The notes under the pieces: model-generated
The model's input: only the letters and a program-made list of their open reading frames with translations
Told to the model about the DNA's origin: nothing
Database searches by the model: none
Part shown: one piece after another, positions 1 to 9,470 of the stretch
How positions within the stretch are numbered: the first letter of the stretch is position 1
Layout: the number at the start of each line of letters is the position of its first letter
Assembly: GCA_001023535.1 (NCBI GenBank)
Contig: CP011020.1
Span: 3,857,734-3,921,733, forward strand
Length of the DNA stretch: 64,000 bases
DNA from: Pseudomonas chlororaphis
Lineage (GTDB): Bacteria > Pseudomonadota > Gammaproteobacteria > Pseudomonadales > Pseudomonadaceae
Reading direction: 5' to 3'
Program-made: the position numbers and the translations under genes

Positions 1-1
1 G

Positions 2-298
2 CAACTGGCGGACCTGCGCCTGGACCTGATCCGCCGCCGCGTCGAGCGCGCCGGCCGACGCATCGATCTCACCGCCAAGGAATTCGCCTTGCTGGAAATG
101 CTCCTGCGCCGCCAGGGCGAAGTGCTGCCCAAGTCGCTGATCGCTTCGCAGGTCTGGGACATGAATTTCGACAGCGACACCAACGTCATCGAAGTGGCGA
201 TCCGGCGCCTGCGCCTCAAGATCGACGACGAATTCCCCAGCAAACTCATCCACACCGTGCGCGGCATGGGCTATGTGCTTGAAGAGCGTGGCCTGTGA
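2..298 (+). CDS. OmpR-family response regulator, C-terminal part (partial)
   Basis: Only the last 98 residues are present; the receiver domain lies before the window. The fragment is the winged-helix DNA-binding domain of an OmpR/PhoB-type regulator: residues reading [13 protein letters not shown], the recognition-helix region [16 protein letters not shown] and the closing [10 protein letters not shown] are typical of the heavy-metal (CopR/CusR/IrlR) subgroup. It would bind promoter DNA when phosphorylated by the kinase encoded next. Its TGA stop overlaps the GTG start of that kinase (GTGA), so the two are co-translated. The metal or other signal cannot be told from this fragment. Confidence 0.9.
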   Translation, partial: QLADLRLDLIRRRVERAGRRIDLTAKEFALLEMLLRRQGEVLPKSLIASQVWDMNFDSDTNVIEVAIRRLRLKIDDEFPSKLIHTVRGMGYVLEERGL

Positions 299-1653
299 GG
301 GGGCCATGGTCGCTGAGCAGTCGCCTGGCCTTGCTGTTCGCCGCCTGTACCGCCGTGGTGTCGCTGTTGGCCGGGGTGCTGTTCAGCCGGGCCAGCGAAG
401 CGCACTTCATCGAACTCGACCAGCAACTGCTGGAGGGCAAGCTGATCGGCCTGCGCCACGCGTTGCAAGACCTCGACGCCGAGCAGGCCCAACGCCGCCT
501 GGAAGATGAACTGAGCCGCCAGGCCGACCTGGCCCTGCGCATCAAGGGCAGCGACGGTGTGCGCTGGTACGACAGTTCGATCCGGATTCCGGCCCGGCTG
601 CCGGAGCGTCCCGGCCTGTCGACCGTCAGCGAAGCCGACAGTGACTACCGCGTGCTGAACGCGCCGCTGTACCCCGAGCGCGCACACTCGCCGCAACTGA
701 CCCTGCTGCTGGACATCACCCACCACCAGCATTTTCTCCAGCGCATGCAACGGCTGATCTGGCTGACGGTCGGCCTCTCGGCCCTGGCCACCGCCCTGCT
801 CGGCGCCTGGACCGCCCGGCGCGCCCTGCGACCCTTGCGGCGCATGGGGGTGATCACCGGCGGCGTTTCGGCCCACTCCCTCAACGCCCGTCTACCCGAA
901 GCGCAAATGCCCGCCGAGCTGGCGGAACTGGCCCACAGCATCAACGCCATGCTCGGACGCCTGGATGACGCCTTCCAACGGCTCTCGGCGTTCTCCGCCG
1001 ACATTGCCCATGAACTACGCACCCCGCTGTCGAACCTGCTGACCCATACCCAGGTCACCCTCACCCGCGAGCGTTCTCTGGAGGATTACCGCGAGGCATT
1101 GCACAGCAACCTCGAAGAACTGCAGTGGATGGCGCAACTGGTCAACGACATGTTGTACCTGGCCAAGGCCGACCATGGCCTGCTGGCGCCGAATCGCGAG
1201 CCGCTGGCGTTGGCCGAGGAAGTGGACGTGTTGCTGGAATTCTTCGCGCCCCTGGCCGAGGACGCCAACGTGCGCTTGAGTCGCGAGGGCGATGGCGGCC
1301 TCGACGGCGACCGCAACATGTTGCGCCGGGCCCTTTCCAACCTGCTGGACAATGCGCTGCGCTTCACCCCCGAAGGGGGCGACGTGCGGGTGCGCATTGT
1401 CGATGAGGTCCAAAGAGTCCGCGTCAGCGTGGAGAACAGCGGCGAGGAAATCCCGGCAGATCGTCTGCCACGCCTGTTCGACCGTTTCTACCGCGCCGAC
1501 CCGGCCCGCCAGGAAAGCCGCAGCGAACACGCCGGCCTGGGCCTGGCCATCACCCGCTCGATCATCCGCGCCCATGGCGGAGAGATCCGCTGTGAATCAG
1601 CCGATGGCTGGACCTGCTTTCTGATTGAGTTGCCAAAGCTCCATCAAGCCTGA
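295..1653 (+). CDS. Sensor histidine kinase, heavy-metal sensor type
   Basis: An inner-membrane two-component kinase of 452 residues, partner of the preceding regulator. A first membrane helix lies near residues 9–30 and a second near 150–172 ([19 protein letters not shown]), framing a periplasmic sensor domain of about 120 residues. A HAMP linker follows. The HisKA box contains the phospho-acceptor His239 in [11 protein letters not shown]. The ATPase domain has the N box ([11 protein letters not shown]), a G1-like region and G2 (GLGLAI). The length and layout fit the CusS/CopS/IrlS family, which answers to copper, silver or zinc. That specificity is inferred from the family, since no metal-binding motif is obvious in the sensor part. 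The GTG start overlaps the previous stop by four bases. Confidence 0.92.
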   Translation: MRGPWSLSSRLALLFAACTAVVSLLAGVLFSRASEAHFIELDQQLLEGKLIGLRHALQDLDAEQAQRRLEDELSRQADLALRIKGSDGVRWYDSSIRIPARLPERPGLSTVSEADSDYRVLNAPLYPERAHSPQLTLLLDITHHQHFLQRMQRLIWLTVGLSALATALLGAWTARRALRPLRRMGVITGGVSAHSLNARLPEAQMPAELAELAHSINAMLGRLDDAFQRLSAFSADIAHELRTPLSNLLTHTQVTLTRERSLEDYREALHSNLEELQWMAQLVNDMLYLAKADHGLLAPNREPLALAEEVDVLLEFFAPLAEDANVRLSREGDGGLDGDRNMLRRALSNLLDNALRFTPEGGDVRVRIVDEVQRVRVSVENSGEEIPADRLPRLFDRFYRADPARQESRSEHAGLGLAITRSIIRAHGGEIRCESADGWTCFLIELPKLHQA

Positions 1654-1666
1654 CACATCCCCTTCT

Positions 1667-1773
1667 GTGGCGAGGGAGCTTGCTCCCGCTTGACCGGGCT
1701 GGCGCTCCAGTGCGCAGCGCTCGCCATCTTTGGGGCCGCTACGCAGCCCAGCGGGAGCAAGCTCCCTCGCCAC
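1667..1773. repeat. REP doublet (GTGGCGAGGGAGC type)
   Basis: Two 24-base arms are exact reverse complements: 1667–1690 begins GTGGCGAGGGAGCTTGCTCC and 1750–1773 ends GCTCCCTCGCCAC. Each arm also carries an internal GGGAGCTTGCTCCC palindrome. The element lies between the convergent ends of the kinase gene and lolE and may also act as a transcription barrier. The same type recurs at 8,132, 31,641 and 39,805. Confidence 0.85.
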
Positions 1774-1790
1774 AGGGGGCTGCGCCGGCC

Positions 1791-3035
1791 TTACGAATAC
1801 CGCAACGCCTGCGCCGGCTCGATCTTCGCCGCGCGCCAGGCCGGGTAGACGGTGGCGAGGAAACTCAGGATGAACCCGGCCGAGCAGATCAACACCACGT
1901 CGCCGCGTTGAAGCTCCGACGGCAGGTTGCTGACGAAGTACACATCGGAACTGAAGATGTGCTGGCCGCTGACCCGCTCCAGCCAACCCACCAGCGCACT
2001 GACATTCAGCGCCGCGATCACCCCCAGCACGCCGCCAATCAGCGTACCGACGATGCCGATCACCGTGCCCTGGACCATGAAGATCGCCATGATCTGTCGT
2101 GGCGTGGCGCCGATGGTACGCAGGATCGCGATGTCCGCGCCCTTGTCGTTCACCACCATGATCAGGGTGGCGATGATGTTGAATGCCGCCACCGCGACAA
2201 TCATCAACAACAGCAGGCCAATCATGGTCTTTTCCATTTTCATGGCACTGAACAGGCTGCCCTGGGTATGGGTCCAGTCGTCGGCCTTGTAGCCGGAACC
2301 CAGGCCCGCGGCGATGTCACCGGAAACCTTCGGTGCCGCGTACAGATCCTTCACCGCCAGGCGCACGCTCTGCACCTGGTTCGGCTGCCAATGCTGCATC
2401 TGCGCGGCGTCGGCCAGGTGGATCAGGGCCATGGAACCGTCCAGCTCGGCGCCCACCTTGAACACGCCAACCACGTTCAAGCGCTGCATGCGTGGGGTGA
2501 TGCCACCGGGCGCGGTGCTGACTTCCGGCACGATCAGGGTCAGCTTGTCGCCGACGTTCAGGCGAAAACGCCGGGCGGTGATTTCACCGATCACCACGCC
2601 AAACTCGCCCGGTTTCAAGGCGTCGAGGCGGCCTTGGACGATATGCTGGGCAACGATGGACACCTTGCCTTCCTGGGCCGGGTCGACACCGCTGATCTGG
2701 ATCGGCTGCATCGAACCCTTGTAGCTCAACATGCCCTCCAGCTCAGTGAACGGCACGGCGGCGGTCACTTCGGGATTCTTCAGCGCGGCCGCGGCGACCG
2801 GTTGCCAGTCGTCGATCGGATTGACGCCGACGATAGTGGCGTGGGGCACCATGCCGAGGATGCGCGAACTCATTTCGCGCTGGAAGCCGTTCATCACCGA
2901 CAGCACCACGATCATCGCCAGCACACCCAGGGCGAGGCCGATCATCGAGGTCATGGAGATGAACGAGACAAAGCGATTGCGGCGCTTGGCGCGGGTATAG
3001 CGCGTGCCGATAAAGATCGATAACGGTCTGAACAT
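1791..3035 (-). CDS. lolE: Lipoprotein-releasing ABC transporter permease LolE
   Basis: Permease subunit of the inner-membrane LolCDE complex, which extracts outer-membrane lipoproteins from the inner membrane and passes them to LolA. The protein is 414 residues. It has a first helix near residues 23–50 after the conserved [20 protein letters not shown] start, a large periplasmic MacB-type domain, and three C-terminal helices in the FtsX fold ending in YPAWRAAKIEPAQALRYS. The start was placed at MFRPL because it matches the paralogous lolC start; an upstream in-frame ATG at 3077 would run into a hairpin behind lolD. It is the last gene of the lolC–lolD–lolE operon, and the two permeases are clear paralogues. 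Confidence 0.93.
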   Translation of the reverse strand: MFRPLSIFIGTRYTRAKRRNRFVSFISMTSMIGLALGVLAMIVVLSVMNGFQREMSSRILGMVPHATIVGVNPIDDWQPVAAAALKNPEVTAAVPFTELEGMLSYKGSMQPIQISGVDPAQEGKVSIVAQHIVQGRLDALKPGEFGVVIGEITARRFRLNVGDKLTLIVPEVSTAPGGITPRMQRLNVVGVFKVGAELDGSMALIHLADAAQMQHWQPNQVQSVRLAVKDLYAAPKVSGDIAAGLGSGYKADDWTHTQGSLFSAMKMEKTMIGLLLLMIVAVAAFNIIATLIMVVNDKGADIAILRTIGATPRQIMAIFMVQGTVIGIVGTLIGGVLGVIAALNVSALVGWLERVSGQHIFSSDVYFVSNLPSELQRGDVVLICSAGFILSFLATVYPAWRAAKIEPAQALRYS

Positions 3036-3062
3036 TCGCGGGGCACCGTATGAAAATAAATG

Positions 3063-3090
3063 ACCCGGCACGTGCATCGCGTGCCGGGTT
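3063..3090. other. Hairpin between lolD and lolE
   Basis: An inverted repeat ACCCGGCACG … CGTGCCGGGT with a short loop lies in the gap between the lolD stop and the lolE start. No T-run follows on the minus strand. It is more likely an mRNA-stabilising or attenuating stem than a full terminator, and could set the ratio of lolE to lolCD transcripts. Confidence 0.5.
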
Positions 3091-3098
3091 GCGGTCGG

Positions 3099-3782
3099 TC
3101 AGATGGGCGTCAGGCAGCCTTCCTGCAAGTGCAGGACGCGGTCCATCTGCCGGGCCAGGTTCATGTCGTGGGTCACCACCAGAAACGCAGTGCGCATCGA
3201 GGTGCTCAGCTCCAGCATCAGGTCCTGGATGCCTTGGGCGGTGTGGGAGTCGAGGTTGCCGGTCGGCTCGTCGAGCATCACCAGCCCAGGCTTGTTGACC
3301 AGGGCCCGGGCAATCGCCACGCGCTGGCGCTCGCCACCGGACAGTTCGGCGGGTTTGTGCTCCAGGCGATGCCCCAGCCCTACCCGCTCCAGCAATGCCG
3401 TGGCCCGTTGGCGGGCTTCAGGAATCGCGGTGCGGCCAATCAGCAGCGGCATGCAGACGTTTTCCAGGGCGGTGAATTCAGGCAGCAAATGGTGGAATTG
3501 GTAGACGAAACCCAGGGCGCGGTTACGCAGCAGGCCACGGGCCTTCTCGTTCAGCGCCGAAAGCTCTTCGCCCGCCAGCCAGACGCTGCCGGAGGTCGGC
3601 GTATCGAGACCGCCCAACAGATTGAGCAAGGTACTTTTGCCAGACCCGGAGGTGCCGACGATCGCCACGCGCTCGCCAGGGTGCAACTCCAGTTGCAGGC
3701 CCGACAACACCACCACCGACTCCGGGCCTTCCTCGTAGGATTTGCCCAGGTTGCGGCAACTCAAGATCGCTTTTTCACTCAT
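3099..3782 (-). CDS. lolD: Lipoprotein-releasing ABC transporter ATPase LolD
   Basis: Cytoplasmic ATPase of LolCDE, 227 residues from the chosen ATG. It shows Walker [10 protein letters not shown], the Q-loop near [12 protein letters not shown], the signature [15 protein letters not shown], Walker [13 protein letters not shown] and the H-loop VVTHD. The [14 protein letters not shown] segment is typical of LolD and MacB ATPases. The start MSEKAILSC gives the usual family length and lies eight bases after the lolC stop. A second ATG fifteen bases upstream (MSESDMSEK) overlaps the lolC end and cannot be excluded. The gene sits between its two permease partners. Confidence 0.94.
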   Translation of the reverse strand: MSEKAILSCRNLGKSYEEGPESVVVLSGLQLELHPGERVAIVGTSGSGKSTLLNLLGGLDTPTSGSVWLAGEELSALNEKARGLLRNRALGFVYQFHHLLPEFTALENVCMPLLIGRTAIPEARQRATALLERVGLGHRLEHKPAELSGGERQRVAIARALVNKPGLVMLDEPTGNLDSHTAQGIQDLMLELSTSMRTAFLVVTHDMNLARQMDRVLHLQEGCLTPI

Positions 3783-3789
3783 GTCCGAC

Positions 3790-5040
3790 TCACTCATAAC
3801 GTAACGCCTCCGCCGGCTGGGTGCGTGCGGCACGCCAGGCTGGATACAGGGTGGCGAGGAAACTCAGGACCAACGCGGCGCCGCAGACCATCAACACGTC
3901 ATCGGCTTGCAACTGCGACGGCAGGTAGTCGATGAAGTACACGTCGGCGTTGAGAAACTTGTGCCCGATCAGGCCTTCGAGGGCAGCGATCGCGGCGCTG
4001 ACGTTCAGTGCGGCGAACATGCCGACCAGGGCGCCGACGACCGTGCCGATCACGCCGATGACCGTACCCTGGACCATGAAGATCCGCATGATCTGCCCCG
4101 GCGTCGCGCCGAGGGTCCGCAGGATGGCGATGTCGCCCTTCTTGTCGTTGACCACCATCACCAGCGTGGAAATGATGTTGAACGCCGCCACGGCGACGAT
4201 CAGCAGCAACAGCAGGCCGATCATGGCTTTTTCCATGCGGATCGCCTGGTACAGGTTGCCGTGGGTGCGAGTCCAGTCACGGGCGTAGTAGCGGTCTTCG
4301 CCGAGCTGCTGGGCGATGTTCCAGGCGGCACGCGGCGCCTGGAACAGATCGTCGAACTTCAACCGCAGGCCCTGGACATGGTCCGGTTTCCAGCGATGCA
4401 GGCGCGCCAGGTCCTGGAGGTTGGTCACGCCCAGGTAACCGTCCAGCTCGCCGGCGCCGACGTGGAAGATGCCGACCACGGTAAAGCGTTTCATGCGCGG
4501 GAACATGCCCCCCGGCGTCACGGTGACTTCCGGTGCGACGAACGTCAGCTTGTCGCCGATGGCGACGCCGAGCTTGGCCGCGGCCTTGTCGCCGATGACG
4601 ATGCCGAAGCTGCCGGGCGCCAGGTCATCGAGTTTGCCCTGCTTCATGAAGTTGTCGATGATCGACACCTGTCGCTCCAGCCCGGGGTCGATACCGTTGA
4701 GCAGCACTTTGGAGACCTTGCCGTTGTTGGTCAGCAACCCCTGCATCTGGGTGAACGGCGCAACGGCCAGCACCTGCGGGTTCTGCTTGACCTTGGCGGC
4801 CAGGCTCGGCCAGTCGCTGATGGCCTCGCCGGATTCGAGGGTCGCGTGCGGGACCATGCCCAGCACACGGGTGCGCATTTCATGATCGAAGCCGTTCATC
4901 ACCGACAACACGACGATCATCACGACCACGCCAAGGGCCAGGCCGATGATGGAGGTCAGGGAAATGAACGATACGAAATGGTTGCGACGCTTTGCACGGG
5001 TATAACGCGTGCCGATAAATACGAAGAGAGGTCTGAACAT
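3790..5040 (-). CDS. lolC: Lipoprotein-releasing ABC transporter permease LolC
   Basis: First gene of the lol operon, coding a 416-residue permease with the same plan as LolE: one N-terminal helix, a periplasmic domain that would dock LolA, and three C-terminal helices in the FtsX fold, ending [18 protein letters not shown]. It starts [20 protein letters not shown], almost identical to LolE. In gammaproteobacteria the gene first in the operon is LolC, and the naming follows that. The gene diverges from the PilZ gene across about 95 bases, which must hold both promoters. I could not define a clear −10/−35 pair there. Confidence 0.93.
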   Translation of the reverse strand: MFRPLFVFIGTRYTRAKRRNHFVSFISLTSIIGLALGVVVMIVVLSVMNGFDHEMRTRVLGMVPHATLESGEAISDWPSLAAKVKQNPQVLAVAPFTQMQGLLTNNGKVSKVLLNGIDPGLERQVSIIDNFMKQGKLDDLAPGSFGIVIGDKAAAKLGVAIGDKLTFVAPEVTVTPGGMFPRMKRFTVVGIFHVGAGELDGYLGVTNLQDLARLHRWKPDHVQGLRLKFDDLFQAPRAAWNIAQQLGEDRYYARDWTRTHGNLYQAIRMEKAMIGLLLLLIVAVAAFNIISTLVMVVNDKKGDIAILRTLGATPGQIMRIFMVQGTVIGVIGTVVGALVGMFAALNVSAAIAALEGLIGHKFLNADVYFIDYLPSQLQADDVLMVCGAALVLSFLATLYPAWRAARTQPAEALRYE

Positions 5041-5134
5041 GTCGGGGCTTGTTCGGAGGGAAAAGGAACGTCCTTGTGGCGGGGGTCACAAACCAGCTTT
5101 ACACTCAGACCACCGCCGCTACCATGGGTTCGCC

Positions 5135-5731
5135 ATGTCGACATTAGATGAAGAAGATCGCCGCGAATACTACCGTATCGAGGACATGATCGCACTGGAA
5201 ATTCGGCCCCTGTCCATTCCTGAAGCTGCCGGCCAGGAAGTGTTGCAGGATGCGTCTCCATTGTTCAACTTGCTCAGCGAACTGCACCTGAGCGAATTCG
5301 AGTCCCAGCATCTGCTGCGCCAGATCAGCGAGCGCGAACGCAGCATCGCGGCGTACCTCAAGGCCATGAACCGCCGCATCGACCTGCTCAGCCAGGTCGT
5401 GGCCCTGACCGTGCTCGGCGAGATCGGCGAACCGCAGCCGGTGATCATTTCCGAAGGCGGCATCGATTTCCAATACCCCACGCCCGTCGCCGTCGGCGCC
5501 CACCTGTCGATCAAGCTGGTGCTGATGCCCCAGGCCCTGGGCCTGTTGCTGCGCGCTCGGGTGACCCATTGCGATCCCAAGGGCGATGGCTATGACGTCG
5601 GCACCGAATTTGAACGCCCGACCGACGCCCAGCGCCAGTTACTGGCCCGCTACATCCTGCAGAAACAGGCGCAAGAGCGGCGCCTGGCGCGGGAACTGAA
5701 CGAATCAGGTATCAATAAGGAAGAACCGTGA
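5135..5731 (+). CDS. PilZ-domain protein (probable c-di-GMP receptor)
   Basis: A cytoplasmic protein of 198 residues. The N-terminal part has the arginine-rich RREYYRI segment and a helical stretch with heptad character (residues about 55–95, ERSIAAYLKAMNRRIDLL). The C-terminal half is a PilZ barrel with an SEGGIDF motif, matching the family S-x-x-G pattern used with the upstream arginines to bind cyclic di-GMP. The gene order lolC / PilZ / glycerophosphodiesterase / sthA matches the PA2988–PA2991 region of P. aeruginosa as I recall it. The ATG at 5135 starts the conserved MSTLDEEDRREYYR; an upstream in-frame start at 5009 would overlap lolC and adds non-conserved residues. c-di-GMP binding is inferred. 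Confidence 0.85.
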   Translation: MSTLDEEDRREYYRIEDMIALEIRPLSIPEAAGQEVLQDASPLFNLLSELHLSEFESQHLLRQISERERSIAAYLKAMNRRIDLLSQVVALTVLGEIGEPQPVIISEGGIDFQYPTPVAVGAHLSIKLVLMPQALGLLLRARVTHCDPKGDGYDVGTEFERPTDAQRQLLARYILQKQAQERRLARELNESGINKEEP

Positions 5732-6450
5732 CCCTCATCTATGGCCACCGCGGCGCCAAGGGCGAAGCACCGGAAAACACCCTGACCGGTTTTCAGGAAT
5801 GCCTCAAGCACGGCGTGCGCCGTTGCGAACTGGACCTGCATTTATCCATGGACGGCGAGTTGATGGTGATCCACGACCCGACCCTCAAGCGCACCACGGA
5901 TCGTCGGGGCAAGGTGGTGGAGCATTCCGCTGCCGAGCTGGTGACCTACGATGCGCGCAAGGGTGGCCCGGGCTGGATCAAGCCATGCCCGATCCCACGC
6001 CTGGAAGAGCTGTTCGAGCAATGTGATTTCGAGCACTGGCAACTGGAGGTCAAGAGCGCCTCGCGCACCCGGGCGGCGGCCACGGTGCTGGGCATCCGCG
6101 AAATGGCCCAGCGCTTCGGCCTGCTGGACAAGGTCACCATCACCTCCAGTTCCCGGGAGGTGCTCAAGGCGGCCCTGGAGCTGACCCCGGACATTTCCCG
6201 CGGCCTGGTGGCCGAATACGCCTGGCTCGACCCGCTGAAGGTTGCCCAGGGCTATGGCTGCGAGATTCTGGCGTTGAACTGGACCTTGTGCACCCCCGAG
6301 CGCCTGATCAAGGCCCAGCGCCAGGGTTTGCATGTGTCGGTGTGGACCGTCAACGAGCCCGCGCTGATGCGCAGGCTCGCCGACTTTGGCGCTGACAGCC
6401 TGATTACAGACTTTCCCGGTTTGGCCACCGCCACGCTCGGGAATGGCTGA
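5728..6450 (+). CDS. Glycerophosphodiester phosphodiesterase family protein
   Basis: A 240-residue GDPD-family TIM-barrel enzyme that would hydrolyse glycerophosphodiesters to glycerol-3-phosphate and an alcohol. The metal/substrate motif HRGAKGEAPENTL is at residues 7–19 and the second catalytic motif HDPTL is near residue 49; ELDLHL and LEVKS follow as expected. There is no signal peptide, so it is cytoplasmic (UgpQ-like rather than periplasmic GlpQ). The GTG start overlaps the stop of the PilZ gene as GTGA, showing translational coupling. The closing residues WTVNEPALMRRLADFGADSLITDFP are typical of the family. Confidence 0.9.
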   Translation: MTLIYGHRGAKGEAPENTLTGFQECLKHGVRRCELDLHLSMDGELMVIHDPTLKRTTDRRGKVVEHSAAELVTYDARKGGPGWIKPCPIPRLEELFEQCDFEHWQLEVKSASRTRAAATVLGIREMAQRFGLLDKVTITSSSREVLKAALELTPDISRGLVAEYAWLDPLKVAQGYGCEILALNWTLCTPERLIKAQRQGLHVSVWTVNEPALMRRLADFGADSLITDFPGLATATLGNG

Positions 6451-6492
6451 AATCGGTCTCCCCGGCCGGCTCAGGCCACCGGCCGGAGCCGC

Positions 6493-7887
6493 TCAAAAAA
6501 GCCGGTTGAGCCCGTCGTAAGCCGCTACCCGATAGGCTTCGGCCATGGTCGGGTAGTTGAAGGTGGTGTTAACGAAGTACTTGAGCGTGTTCAACTCGCC
6601 CGGCTGGTTCATGATCGCCTGGCCGATGTGCACGATCTCGGAGGCCTGGTAGCCGAAGCAGTGCACGCCGAGCACTTCCAGGGTCTCGCGATGGAACAGG
6701 ATCTTGAGCATGCCTTGCGGCTCGCCGGCGATCTGCGCCCGCGCCATGCTCTTGAAGAAGGCCTTGCCCACTTCATACGGCACCTTGGCCTGGGTCAGTT
6801 CCTGCTCGTTCTTGCCGATCGAGCTGATTTCCGGAATGGTGTAGATGCCGGTCGGCACGTCGTTGACGAAGCGCCAGCTGCCGTTGTCGACGATGCTGCC
6901 GGCGGCCGAGCGACCCTGGTCGTGGGCGGCACTGGCCAGGCTTGGCCAGCCGATCACGTCACCGGCGCCGTAGATGTTCGGCACACAGGTGCGGTAGTTT
7001 TCGTCGACTTCGATCTGGCCGCGGCTGTTGACCTTCACGCCGATATTTTCCAGGCCCAGGGTGTCGGTGTTGCCGGTACGCCCGTTGCACCAGAGCAAGG
7101 CGTCGGCCTTGATCTTCTTGCCGGATTTGAGGTGCAGGATCACGCCATTGTCGACACCTTCGACGCGATCGTAGTCTTCGTTATGACGCACCGTGATGTT
7201 GTTGTTGCTGAAGTGATAGCTCAGGGCCTGGGAGATTTCCGAGTCCAGGAAGCTCAGCAACTGGCCGCGGTTGTCCACCAGTTCCACCAGCACCCCCAGG
7301 CCGCTGAAGATCGAGGCATATTCGCAACCGATCACGCCGGCGCCGTAGACGATCAGCTTACGCGGGGTATGGCCCAGGCTCAGGATGGTATCGCTGTCGT
7401 AGATACGCGCGTGGTTGAAATCGATGTCGGCCGGACGGTACGGGCGCGAACCGGTGGCGATGATGATGTGCTTGGCCACTAGTTTTTCGACCACGCCATT
7501 GCCGCAGACCACTTCCACCGTCTGCTCGTCGGCGAAGCTGCCGGTGCCGAAGAACACGTCGACCCGGTTACGGGCGTAGTAGCCGGTACGCGAGGCCACT
7601 TGCTTGGAGATGACCTTCTCGGCGCTCTTGAGCACGTCCGGGAAGGAGAACCAGCGCGGCTCACCGATGGCCCGGAACATCGGGTTGGTGTTGAACTGCA
7701 TGATCTGCCGGACCGAGTGACGCAAGGCCTTGGACGGGATGGTGCCCAAGTGGGTGCAGTTGCCGCCGACCTGCCGACGGCTGTCGACCATCGCCACCTT
7801 GCGCCCTGCCTTGGCGGCGTTCATTGCCGCGCCTTCCCCCGCCGGGCCGGAACCCAGTACCACCACGTCGTAGTTGTAGACAGCCAT
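6493..7887 (-). CDS. sthA: Soluble pyridine nucleotide transhydrogenase (Si-specific)
   Basis: A 464-residue cytoplasmic FAD enzyme that moves electrons from NADPH to NAD+, balancing the two pools. The FAD-binding motif [10 protein letters not shown] is at residues 12–21, the NAD(P) motif [11 protein letters not shown] is in the middle, and the dimerisation domain is C-terminal. The redox-disulfide region reads [17 protein letters not shown], with Cys44 present and a Thr where disulfide reductases have the second Cys. That is the hallmark of SthA against lipoamide dehydrogenase. It is convergent with the phosphodiesterase gene. An imperfect inverted repeat (CCGGCCGG arms, 6462–6486) lies between the stops. 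Confidence 0.95.
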   Translation of the reverse strand: MAVYNYDVVVLGSGPAGEGAAMNAAKAGRKVAMVDSRRQVGGNCTHLGTIPSKALRHSVRQIMQFNTNPMFRAIGEPRWFSFPDVLKSAEKVISKQVASRTGYYARNRVDVFFGTGSFADEQTVEVVCGNGVVEKLVAKHIIIATGSRPYRPADIDFNHARIYDSDTILSLGHTPRKLIVYGAGVIGCEYASIFSGLGVLVELVDNRGQLLSFLDSEISQALSYHFSNNNITVRHNEDYDRVEGVDNGVILHLKSGKKIKADALLWCNGRTGNTDTLGLENIGVKVNSRGQIEVDENYRTCVPNIYGAGDVIGWPSLASAAHDQGRSAAGSIVDNGSWRFVNDVPTGIYTIPEISSIGKNEQELTQAKVPYEVGKAFFKSMARAQIAGEPQGMLKILFHRETLEVLGVHCFGYQASEIVHIGQAIMNQPGELNTLKYFVNTTFNYPTMAEAYRVAAYDGLNRLF

Positions 7888-8245
7888 GCGTACTCCTCAG
7901 AACAGGCCGCGGCACCCGGTATGGTACCTGCGGCTAAATCATGCCGGGTCGCGGCATGAAGGAACAATTTTCAGGCCGGTTCACGAGCCCGGCCACAGTC
8001 TATAGAAGCGTCAACGCCGCGCACATTACCCCTTGGTCGCGTCAGAGGCTAGTTTTGCCTGCGCTATTTCGCCACACCTGGGCTTTCAACAGGCTGTCAT
8101 TCATGTTCTTTCAAAGCGCACTTCACTTTATGTGGCGAGGGAGCTTGCTCCCGCTTGAGTGCGAAGCGCTCACAAAAAAGGCCTGCTGCGCAGCCCAGCG
8201 GGAGCAAGCTCCCTCGCCACAGGTCGCCGTGCATCCTGAAGACTG
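7888..8245. other. Gap between apbE and sthA
   Basis: The 358 bases between sthA (start at 7887) and the apbE stop hold the REP doublet listed separately and a short inverted repeat around 7939–7957 (CATGCCG … CGGCATG). The rest would carry the sthA promoter. No small gene with a convincing ribosome binding site was seen. Confidence 0.5.
8132..8220. repeat. REP doublet (GTGGCGAGGGAGC type)
   Basis: Arms GTGGCGAGGGAGCTTGCTCC at 8132 and the exact reverse complement ending CTCCCTCGCCAC at 8220. The spacer carries its own smaller palindrome (GTGCGAAGCGCTCAC). The arms are identical to those of the element at 1667–1773. It sits behind the apbE stop. Confidence 0.85.
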
Positions 8246-9265
8246 TCAACGTTGGTTTTTAGCGCCACTGATCCGTTCAAACGCATCGTTAGTACGGGTG
8301 ACAAAACGATTGCCATCGCGCATCACGAAAAATACCCCGATGCCGTGTTTCTCGGCATAGTCCCACCCCCGTTCAGGCCCGAGGATCAGCAACAGCGTCG
8401 ACAGTCCATCGGCCATCAGCGCCGAAGGATGAATCACTGTGACCGACGCCAGGTTGTGCAGGACCGGTGCACCGGTGTGTGCATCGAAGGTGTGGGAATA
8501 GCGCGCGCCGTCCTGTTCGAAATATCGGCGGTAATCGCCAGATGTTGAAACCCCGTAGCCATCGACGTCGATAACGCGTTCAGCCACCTGCCGGTCATCC
8601 CGGGGCTCTTCCAGGGCGACGCGCCAGGGCGAGCCATCGGGCTTGCGTCCAACCGCCTTGAGTTCGCCAGTGGCTTCGGCCAGGTAACTGTCGATGCCCA
8701 GGGCCTGGAGCCGGGCAGCGATCCGGTCGACCGCGTAGCCGGCGGCGATACTGTTGAAGTCGACTTCCACCGCGGCGTCCTTGCACAACCGGTCGCCCTC
8801 GATGCGCAAATGACCATGACCGACGCGCTGGCGGGCCTGGGCCAAGGCCTCGGCGCTGGGCACTTGCTCGCCCCGGGACTGCGGGCCGAACCCCCACAGG
8901 TTCAGCAACGGTTCCACCGTCAAGTCAAAGGCGCCGTCGCTCTGGACGGACAACTGCTCGCCCACCCGCACCAACTCCAGCACCGCTGCCGGCATCACCT
9001 GGCAACTGTCGGCCGGCAGCGCGTTGAAGCGCTCGATGTCCGAGTCGCTGCGGTAGGTCGAAAACTGCCGATCCACATCGGCGAGGATACTTTCCACCTC
9101 GGCTTGCACCGCGTTCGGACGAGGTGTGGCCCGATGGCTGACGTATTGAATGGAATAGCGACTGCCCATGGTCGGACCGTCGAAACGCTCCAGGGTGTCG
9201 CCGTTGCCACAGCCGGACACGATGCCCACGAAAAACACAAGCTTGCGCCAGCGTCCAGTTAACAA
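8246..9265 (-). CDS. apbE: FAD:protein FMN transferase (ApbE family lipoprotein)
   Basis: A periplasmic or membrane-anchored enzyme that moves FMN from FAD to threonine residues of partner flavoproteins such as NqrB/NqrC or RnfG. Motifs are [12 protein letters not shown] near the N-terminus, the [12 protein letters not shown] region, [14 protein letters not shown] (flavin site), the [10 protein letters not shown] segment, and the C-terminal [11 protein letters not shown] and [20 protein letters not shown]. The N-terminus reads [12 protein letters not shown], a lipobox with Cys as the probable lipidated residue. The start was set at a TTG (9265), preceded at eight bases by GGGGAG, giving 339 residues and a normal lipoprotein signal. 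An ATG at 9298 adds eleven charged residues and fits a signal peptide less well. No partner flavoprotein is adjacent. Confidence 0.88.
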   Translation of the reverse strand: MLTGRWRKLVFFVGIVSGCGNGDTLERFDGPTMGSRYSIQYVSHRATPRPNAVQAEVESILADVDRQFSTYRSDSDIERFNALPADSCQVMPAAVLELVRVGEQLSVQSDGAFDLTVEPLLNLWGFGPQSRGEQVPSAEALAQARQRVGHGHLRIEGDRLCKDAAVEVDFNSIAAGYAVDRIAARLQALGIDSYLAEATGELKAVGRKPDGSPWRVALEEPRDDRQVAERVIDVDGYGVSTSGDYRRYFEQDGARYSHTFDAHTGAPVLHNLASVTVIHPSALMADGLSTLLLILGPERGWDYAEKHGIGVFFVMRDGNRFVTRTNDAFERISGAKNQR

Positions 9266-9336
9266 ATCTTCATCTCCCCTCAAAACCACGCCCGCCATTA
9301 TGGGCTTGAGCGCCAGTCAGTCCAGACGCAAAACCT

Positions 9337-9423
9337 GTGGCAGCGGACTTGCGCGCGAACGCGATTGCGCGGGCGGCATCTCTCTTGATGTGCCGCCCTC
9401 TTCGCGAGCAAGCCCGCTCCCAC
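9337..9423. repeat. REP-type inverted repeat (GTGGGAGCGGGC type, one arm diverged)
   Basis: The right arm TTCGCGAGCAAGCCCGCTCC (9401 onward) pairs with a diverged left arm GTGGCAGCGGACTTGCGCGC at 9337. Between them a second stem GGGCGGCA … TGCCGCCC forms. It lies between the divergent apbE and MFS genes, less usual than a convergent site, so the promoter of one of them may sit close to it. Confidence 0.7.
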
Positions 9424-9470
9424 AGAGAGATACGCCCCCCTACAAGATTTGCCAGAGTGAGTACCCCTTC

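Noticed and set aside
6462..6486. CCGGCCGG inverted repeat between phosphodiesterase and sthA as a terminator
   Set aside because: No T-run on either strand, so it is only noted under sthA.
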